DNA of 64,000 nucleotides from NCBI RefSeq assembly GCF_014207845.1, contig NZ_JACHLC010000003.1:124001-188000 (forward strand), read 5' to 3'. Below, piece by piece: positions 62,271 through 64,000 of this stretch. The notes under the pieces are model-generated. The model did no database searches. It was not told the DNA's origin and saw only the letters and a list, made by a program, of their open reading frames with translations. The position numbers and the translations under genes were made by a program. Origin of the DNA: Chryseobacterium shigense. Its GTDB lineage: Bacteria; Bacteroidota; Bacteroidia; Flavobacteriales; Weeksellaceae. The stretch's first letter is position 1. Each line of letters opens with the position of its first letter.

Positions 62271-64000
62271 ATGAATGTTAAACTACGTGTATTGAGTGTT
62301 GGAGCGTTGTTCTTTATCGGAACTACTGCTTTCGCACAAAAAACGAAAAAAGACACCGCATCTACTACGCAGATTGAGGAGGTAGTAATGGTTGGATTCG
62401 GACAGAAGAAAACGGTGCAGGAGATTACAGGGGCTACAAGTACGATGACAGCCAAGGCTATTGAAGATTTACCAGTTGCTTCGGTTGATAAAATGTTACA
62501 AGGTAGAGTTACCGGTGTTCAGACTGGTAGTTCTTCTGGTCAGCCGGGTGGTTTTGCGAATGTAAGAGTTAGAGGGGTTTCATCTATCAATGGAGTAACT
62601 ACTCCAATTTATATCGTTGACGGTGTTAGGGTAGCAAACGGAAGTTTGGGGACAGCTAACGGAACAGCATTACTTACCAATATTCTTGCTAACTTAAGCC
62701 CTGATGATGTAGAAAGTATTACAGTATTAAAAGATGCTGTTTCTACAGCTGTTTATGGTGCAGACGCAGGTGCGGGTGTAATTGTAATCACAACTAAATC
62801 CGGTAAGAAAGGAAAGCCAAGATTTAATTTGTCATTTAACAGCGGTTTTAACCAGCAAGCTGTTGATATGGCAAGAAACTTCTCTGCCGGTGAGTATAAG
62901 ACATATTTAAGAGATATGTTCAATAACTCATTGAGTTCAAACTATTCTATCGAGGAGATTGCTGGTGGTGCTCTAGCTGGTAAAATCTCAGCTTCTGCAA
63001 ATGCACAGGCTGTGGCTGTTATGTCTTCTCCTTATGACACAAACTGGCTGGATGTTGTTAGAAAAGATGGCTACCAGCAGAATGCGGATTTCAGCATGTC
63101 AGGAGGTAATGAGAGGTTTACCTATTATGCGGCTGCAAATATGTTCGAGCAAAACAGTATTATTATGAACTCTTTCTTCAAAAGATTATCATATACTACA
63201 AAATTAAGCTATCAGGCAACAGATAAATTAAAGATCAGCACAGATTTCCAGATCTCTCATAGTAAAACAAGAACTTTGAGTGATGGTGGTGCATTCTCTA
63301 ACCCGATGCTTGCACAATATTTTAACAGACCGACGGATCCTGCAAGAAATGCAGACGGTTCTTGGTACTTAGGGAATCCTGCAAACAGCAGATTAAGTAA
63401 TAATCAATTTAACGTTGGCTATTTGCTTGAGAACAACTATATCCAGGCTGGAACATTCAGAGCTTTTGCCAATCTTAATGTTGAGTATAAAATCTTAAAG
63501 AATTTAACTTATAGATTTGTATTCTCACCAGAATATGTAAATATGGAAGAAGATACATATTGGAACCCTCTTCATGGAGACGGATATACATATGGTGGAT
63601 ACAAAAGAACTTCTAATAATAGATATTTTAATTTCAACATACAGAATATCTTAGATTATTCACAAAAATTTGGAAAACATAATGTAGGAGTTTCTTTAAT
63701 TCAGGAAGCATATAAAACTGATAGAAAGTTTTTAATGGCTACAGGAATTACTGTAGGTTCACCAGCACTTGAAACTTTAAGGAATTTTGTTGTACCTTAT
63801 GGTTTTGATGGAACTCAAACAATCACATCCAGATACGGATATGCTGTAACAGGACATTATGACTATGATAAGCTATTCTTATTAGATGCATCTTACCGTA
63901 GAGACGTTCTTTCACAGTTTACTCCAGGAAGTAAAGCCGGTAATTTCTGGTCCATAGGTGGAGGTGTAGATTTAGCGAGACTAGATTTCATCAAAGATAT
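62271..64000 (+). CDS. SusC/RagA family TonB-dependent outer-membrane receptor, 5' part
   Basis: Open from the ATG at 62271 to the window end (576 codons seen, no stop). Signal peptide residues 1-22 end in TTAFA. A TonB-box-like IEEVVMVGFGQKK (about 36-48) follows directly, then the plug domain: GRVTGVQTGSSSGQPGG, VRGVSSINGVTTPIYIVDGV and AVYGADAGAGVIVITTKSG, all SusC hallmarks. The beta-barrel then begins. The usual N-terminal carboxypeptidase-regulatory-like domain is absent, giving the short form common in Chryseobacterium. SusC proteins import glycans or peptides with a SusD lipoprotein, which would lie beyond the window. Confidence 0.95.
   Translation, partial: MNVKLRVLSVGALFFIGTTAFAQKTKKDTASTTQIEEVVMVGFGQKKTVQEITGATSTMTAKAIEDLPVASVDKMLQGRVTGVQTGSSSGQPGGFANVRVRGVSSINGVTTPIYIVDGVRVANGSLGTANGTALLTNILANLSPDDVESITVLKDAVSTAVYGADAGAGVIVITTKSGKKGKPRFNLSFNSGFNQQAVDMARNFSAGEYKTYLRDMFNNSLSSNYSIEEIAGGALAGKISASANAQAVAVMSSPYDTNWLDVVRKDGYQQNADFSMSGGNERFTYYAAANMFEQNSIIMNSFFKRLSYTTKLSYQATDKLKISTDFQISHSKTRTLSDGGAFSNPMLAQYFNRPTDPARNADGSWYLGNPANSRLSNNQFNVGYLLENNYIQAGTFRAFANLNVEYKILKNLTYRFVFSPEYVNMEEDTYWNPLHGDGYTYGGYKRTSNNRYFNFNIQNILDYSQKFGKHNVGVSLIQEAYKTDRKFLMATGITVGSPALETLRNFVVPYGFDGTQTITSRYGYAVTGHYDYDKLFLLDASYRRDVLSQFTPGSKAGNFWSIGGGVDLARLDFIKD

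Overview
The window is AT-rich DNA from a member of the Bacteroidota, most likely Flavobacteriia and close to Chryseobacterium (Weeksellaceae). This rests on two giant proteins ending in type IX secretion sorting domains, a SusC/RagA TonB-dependent receptor, Bacteroidetes-type promoters (TTTG or TTG, about 19-20 bases, TANNTTTG) and an initiation factor 2 with a Gly/Asn/Gln-rich linker. The genus is inferred from gene content; no search was run.

Layout. 1-1630: a lipoprotein and pth. 1798-5206 (minus): a SulP anion transporter between two beta-carbonic anhydrases, plus a small exported protein, probably an inorganic-carbon module. 5548-16068 (minus): two tandem paralogous secreted proteins of about 1650 residues with FISUMP-like repeats. 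Both are preceded by matching promoters and long leaders that hold a short ORF starting MKKN.

16472-56650 is a very large surface-glycan locus. It contains about a dozen glycosyltransferases, a GT-C-like membrane enzyme, a second multi-pass membrane protein (polymerase candidate), a Wzm/Wzt ABC exporter with a Wzt carbohydrate-binding tail, UDP-glucose dehydrogenase, RmlA/RmlB and a ketoisomerase/acyltransferase/aminotransferase set for a dTDP-3-acylamino-3,6-dideoxyhexose, and a glutamine-dependent asparagine-synthase-like amidotransferase. Two acyl-chemistry modules lie inside it: KASIII-ACP-SDR (19050-21047), and FkbH-type HAD, methyltransferase, ACP, VOC, MBOAT and SGNH (25227-30837). The second looks like a Dlt-type acyl-decoration machine that would use a glyceryl-ACP donor; it is the best candidate for an undescribed system. 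The locus also carries scars: a 247-bp direct repeat that duplicates the 5' end of asnB around an FkbM methyltransferase and a decayed GT2 gene, and an acyltransferase-3 gene reduced in frame to 59 codons but still coupled to both neighbours.

56868-61614 (plus): the housekeeping operon rimP-nusA-infB, with a strong promoter, a terminator-like hairpin in its leader and a strong terminator after infB. 62271 to the window end: the 5' part of a SusC-like receptor gene. No tRNA, rRNA, CRISPR array or insertion sequence was seen.
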